From the NCBI GenBank assembly GCA_964563855.1, contig CAZLYU010000022.1, forward strand, positions 1 through 53,614: 53,614 bases of DNA, written 5' to 3'. The notes beneath the pieces were generated by a model. It was not told the origin of the DNA, ran no database searches, and saw only the letters and a list, made by a program, of their open reading frames with translations. The translations under genes were made by a program, and so were the position numbers. Origin of the DNA: JAFGRR01 sp964563855. Its GTDB lineage: Bacteria > Planctomycetota > Phycisphaerae > UBA1845 > Fen-1342. Shown piece by piece: positions 50,879 through 53,614 of the stretch (position 1 is the stretch's first letter; the number at the start of each line of letters is the position of its first letter).

Positions 50879-51925
50879 ATGATGCCAATGCGGTTGGCGC
50901 TCGTCGCGGTGCTGGCGGCGCCGGTGTTCGCGCAGGACTTCCTGGTGACCGGACTCGCCGGTGATGAAGTGACCGGACTGGAGAGCGACGCGCGGCTCGA
51001 CGGGGAGTCATTGCAGATCGGCGACGGGCTCACGCGGGGGGTGGTCGAGGTCATCTCCGGCCAATTGATGCTTTTTGACGCCGACGTCGACGTCGCGTTG
51101 GTCATTGTCGCTTCGCGCGACCTGCCTGCGCGGGTCGAGATCAGCCGCGATTTCAGCTTTCGCGTCGACAGCGGCGTGGTGCTGGTCGACCGCTCGCCGC
51201 AGTCGGAGGTGGGCATCGAGTTTTTGCTCGTGCGGCCGAGCGCATTCGCGCGCACCGAGCTAAGCGACGCCGAGGCAATTGCGATCGTTCCTTCCACCGG
51301 GCGTTCGGCGGTTCTCGTGAGTCCGCAACTCATGGCGATCGGCGTCGCGCCGGGCAGCGGCAACGTCAGTGTCGGCGTCGACGAAGTCGAAGCGGATGAG
51401 GTTGCGTATTTTCGCCCCGACGGAACGCGTCAGGATACGACGTGGGCGCAGTGGGAAGCGTTGCAGCAGGACATCATCTGGGCGCGGGGGGCCGCGTTAG
51501 CCTCCGCCCAAGCCTCGCGGCGGGGCATCGAAGAGAACCTGTTCGACAACATCACGGAGTGGGACCGGTACGCGGCCGCCGAGCAAGTGGTTCAGCGGTT
51601 GCGTCCGGACGGCGTCGATGTCGAGATTCGGCAGACGATCCAGGTTGCCAGCGACACGACGAGCAGCGCGTCGCGCACGACGCCGCCGGTGACGCAGGGC
51701 GTCGCGGCCGCGAATCAGGTGCCGATTGTCTCGCCCGCCGCGGCCAGCGTCAGCGGCGTGACCAACGTGACGGCGCTGAACAGTCAGGCCGATCGCCTGC
51801 TTTCGTCCACGGGCAGTCGCGGCCTGTTTCTGTCAGGCGGCATCCAGCGTCTCTCCGTCCCGGCGTTTCAGGGAGCTGGGCAGCGAACTCCAGGACCAGC
51901 GGGACTGGCCGGCACGGACCGTTAG
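50879..51925 (+). CDS. Exported FecR-like protein
   Basis: With the start at 50879 the protein has 348 residues and a signal peptide (MMPMRLALVAVLAAPVFA-Q). Residues about 25-170 are beta-rich with a FecR-like rhythm (LDGESLQIGDGLTRGVVEVI, GQLMLFDADVDVALVIVASR, RVDSGVVLVDRSPQSEVGIE). The rest is Ser/Thr/Ala-rich and low complexity. The longer upstream frame is rejected because GAGG stands before ATG 50879 and the signal peptide begins there. FecR-like domains are common next to large adhesins in planctomycetes and proteobacteria, and the adhesin-like gene follows directly. Confidence 0.68.
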   Translation: MMPMRLALVAVLAAPVFAQDFLVTGLAGDEVTGLESDARLDGESLQIGDGLTRGVVEVISGQLMLFDADVDVALVIVASRDLPARVEISRDFSFRVDSGVVLVDRSPQSEVGIEFLLVRPSAFARTELSDAEAIAIVPSTGRSAVLVSPQLMAIGVAPGSGNVSVGVDEVEADEVAYFRPDGTRQDTTWAQWEALQQDIIWARGAALASAQASRRGIEENLFDNITEWDRYAAAEQVVQRLRPDGVDVEIRQTIQVASDTTSSASRTTPPVTQGVAAANQVPIVSPAAASVSGVTNVTALNSQADRLLSSTGSRGLFLSGGIQRLSVPAFQGAGQRTPGPAGLAGTDR

Positions 51926-51947
51926 CGGACTCGAAGCAGCAATTTCG

Positions 51948-51977
51948 TTAGCAACCGGCGGTCGCGCGGTCTATAAC
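51948..51977 (+). promoter_or_regulatory. Promoter of the repeat-protein gene
   Basis: TTAGCA (51948-51953) and TATAAC (51972-51977, five of six bases) are 18 bp apart. The predicted leader is about 38 nt. It would let the repeat protein be expressed separately from the upstream barrel operon. Confidence 0.5.
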
Positions 51978-52021
51978 AGAGTGCTCTTACTGAACTTGCG
52001 CAGAACGAAGGGAGTTTCGGG

Positions 52022-53614
52022 ATGAACGGCATGTCGTCATCAGCGAGCGGTGGCGGTCTACCACGCCGCATCGGGTGGGTTCTTCTCGTCACACTCGCAG
52101 CCGTCGGCCATACGGCGTCGGCGCAGACGATCACACCAGCCGCCGGCCCGCACGAGGCCGGTGCTTCCTTCAACGTTGTCGTTGACCCGGCCGGCATGGC
52201 GTCCGGGGGGGCGGCCGCCGTCGAGGTGCGCGTCGTGGCGCCCGTTGCGCAAGCGGGAACCCTCGTGGGATCCGGCTCGGTTCCGGATGGGAGCACCGAT
52301 CCGGTCAACGTCACGACCGCGATCCCCTTCATCTCCAGCAACGTCACACTCGAGGCGACCATCGTCGGCGGCGGGCTGAACGAAACCACGCCAACCTCGG
52401 CTGCTTTCGACACGACCGGCACGTTCACCGTCTCCGTCCCACCGACGCCCCTCGTGAATGGCGCCGGCAACATCCCGGTCACGGTCGGTACGGCCGGCGG
52501 CTTTCCCGTCATCTCGGCGACCGAGTTTGACCTCTCGCTGACCAGCGGAACCGGCACGGTCGGTGGGATCGACGGCGTCGGCGGCGGCCCCGACGGCACG
52601 ATTGCAGCGAATGGCGCCTCGGTCATTGTCAACGTCGATTACGACGCGCTGGAGAGCGGCGTGGTGCTCACCGCGGTCGACCGCGCGGGCGGTGAGGTGA
52701 TGGCGTCAGGCGCCTCCAACAGCTTCGACGTCAGCGGTCAGTTGGTCGTCACCGGCGTGGTCTCCACGGCTGCGAATCCCGGCAACCCTTCCAACCTCCC
52801 GGTTGCGCAGTCGGGCCTGAGCGTGACCGTCGAAGTGCGCGACGCAACCAACGCGGCGTTCAACGTCCCGGTGAACACGCTGATCACCCTCAGCACGCCG
52901 GGCAGCACCGGCGCCCTCGGCGGCACGCCCGCCAACGACACGATCGCAGCGGGAACCTCGTCGACCACGATTACGGGCGTGCAGTTCGACACGATCGAGG
53001 CGAACGTCACGTTCAGGGCCGCGGGCGCCGCTGTGCCGCTTCTGACCGGTGACGCCGTCAGCGACGTATCCGGCTTGCTGGCGATCAGCAACATCGTCTC
53101 GAACGTCGCGAATGCGGGCAATCCGACGAACCTGCCCGTCGCGCAGTCCACCCTCGACATCACGGTGCAGGTCACGAATCAGGCCGGCGGCGCGCTGAAC
53201 GTCCCCGCGAACACGCTGGTCACGATCACGACGCCGGGCAGCACCGGCTCGATCACCGGAACGCCGTCGAACGACACGATCGGCGCGGGCACGTCGACCA
53301 CCACGATCGCCGACCTGCAATTCGACCGTATCGAAGCCGCGGTCACGTTCCGTGCGGCGGGGGCCGGTTTGCCGTTCATCTCGGTCGATCTGCCCAACGT
53401 CGACGTATCCGGTCTGCTGGCGATCAGCAACATCGTGTCGAACGCCGCGAATGCCGACAATCCGACGAATCTGCCCGTGGCCCAGTCCGATCTCGACATC
53501 ACCGTGCAGGTCACGAACCAGGCCGGCGGTGCACTGAACGTCCCCGCGAACACGCTGGTCACGATCACGACCCCGGGCAGCACCGGCTCGATCACCGGAA
53601 CGCCGTCGAACGAC
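52022..53614 (+). CDS. Large secreted Ig-like repeat protein (adhesin-like), 5' part
   Basis: An open frame of 531 codons runs from ATG 52022 to the right edge without a stop; it is the start of a longer gene. Residues about 17-35 are a signal peptide (GWVLLVTLAAVGHTASA-Q). The rest is Thr/Val/Gly/Asn-rich and beta-like. From about residue 237 it consists of repeats of 112-113 residues with a shared core: SGLLAISN(I)VSNVANAGNPT-NLPVAQS...VTNQAGGALNVPANTLVTIT, seen three times (third cut by the edge). These recall bacterial Ig-like domains. GAAGGGAG precedes the ATG. It is probably a surface adhesin exported or anchored with the neighbouring barrel protein; cysteines are absent. Confidence 0.85.
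   Translation, partial: MNGMSSSASGGGLPRRIGWVLLVTLAAVGHTASAQTITPAAGPHEAGASFNVVVDPAGMASGGAAAVEVRVVAPVAQAGTLVGSGSVPDGSTDPVNVTTAIPFISSNVTLEATIVGGGLNETTPTSAAFDTTGTFTVSVPPTPLVNGAGNIPVTVGTAGGFPVISATEFDLSLTSGTGTVGGIDGVGGGPDGTIAANGASVIVNVDYDALESGVVLTAVDRAGGEVMASGASNSFDVSGQLVVTGVVSTAANPGNPSNLPVAQSGLSVTVEVRDATNAAFNVPVNTLITLSTPGSTGALGGTPANDTIAAGTSSTTITGVQFDTIEANVTFRAAGAAVPLLTGDAVSDVSGLLAISNIVSNVANAGNPTNLPVAQSTLDITVQVTNQAGGALNVPANTLVTITTPGSTGSITGTPSNDTIGAGTSTTTIADLQFDRIEAAVTFRAAGAGLPFISVDLPNVDVSGLLAISNIVSNAANADNPTNLPVAQSDLDITVQVTNQAGGALNVPANTLVTITTPGSTGSITGTPSND
52733..53614 (+). repeat. Tandem repeats encoding 112-113-residue Ig-like domains
   Basis: Equivalent points occur at 52733, 53069 and 53408, that is 336 and 339 bp apart (112 and 113 codons). 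Unit 1 is diverged; units 2 and 3 are nearly identical at DNA level over long stretches, including synonymous positions, so the array expanded recently. Unit 3 is cut by the window edge. Confidence 0.85.

Noticed and set aside
1..53614. CRISPR array, prophage or insertion sequence
   Set aside because: No regularly spaced direct repeats with unique spacers, and no integrase, transposase or terminal inverted repeats were seen.
52733..53614. Tandem 336-339-bp repeats as a non-coding satellite
   Set aside because: The unit length is an exact multiple of three, the frame is open throughout and encodes Ig-like domains.

Overview
The window looks like a piece of a GC-rich Planctomycetota chromosome, probably of the Phycisphaerae type. 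The signs are: three secreted proteins ending in a PEP-CTERM sorting tail (a PEP motif, a hydrophobic stretch and a terminal Arg cluster); two small secreted proteins with dockerin-like GD-x-NCDG repeats; a short ECF sigma factor translationally coupled to a TPR-containing Ser/Thr kinase; an EF-Tu with the planctomycete-style variant effector region; and many exported proteins of unknown function. No insertion sequence, prophage or CRISPR array was recognised.

Layout. 1-560: the 5' end of tuf (minus strand, with an in-frame TAG) behind tRNA-Thr(GGT) and a strong promoter. 0.7-5.8 kb: an Alg14/Alg13-like (PssD/PssE) glycosyltransferase pair, a zinc-ribbon membrane protein, folC and aroB (divergent, sharing a control region), and a rhodanese. 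5.9-16.6 kb: mostly surface and signalling genes, namely three PEP-CTERM proteins, a methyltransferase, an aldo/keto reductase, the sigma/kinase pair, a small coiled-coil protein and a tandem pair of dockerin-like proteins. 16.7-24 kb: a GAF-SpoIIE phosphatase, ThiD2-ThiE, a collagen-like lipoprotein, tRNA-Ser(GGA), a lipoprotein and a dicarboxylate/amino-acid symporter. 24-32 kb: purD, an exported protein, a FlaA1/CapD-type sugar dehydratase, dxr and an enlarged multi-PDZ site-2 protease.

32.3-48.1 kb is one minus-strand operon encoding the envelope half of a type VI secretion system. In transcription order it holds a 1577-residue membrane protein with an N-terminal pseudokinase and a C-terminal SUMF1-like region, an unknown coiled-coil protein, TssJ, TssK, TssL, TssM, TagF and an exported alpha/beta-hydrolase-like protein whose start overlaps the tagF stop. 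Sheath, tube, spike and ClpV genes are not in the window. The pseudokinase and the TagF-coupled hydrolase are the least expected parts.

48.2-53.6 kb is transcribed divergently from the T6SS operon. It holds two very small exported proteins, a protein with a helical N-terminal half and an outer-membrane beta-barrel C-terminal half, an exported FecR-like beta protein, and the start of a large secreted protein of about 113-residue Ig-like repeats that runs off the right edge. I infer, without proof, that these five genes form a surface-adhesin export or anchoring module. Function calls rest on motif recognition by eye; no searches were run.
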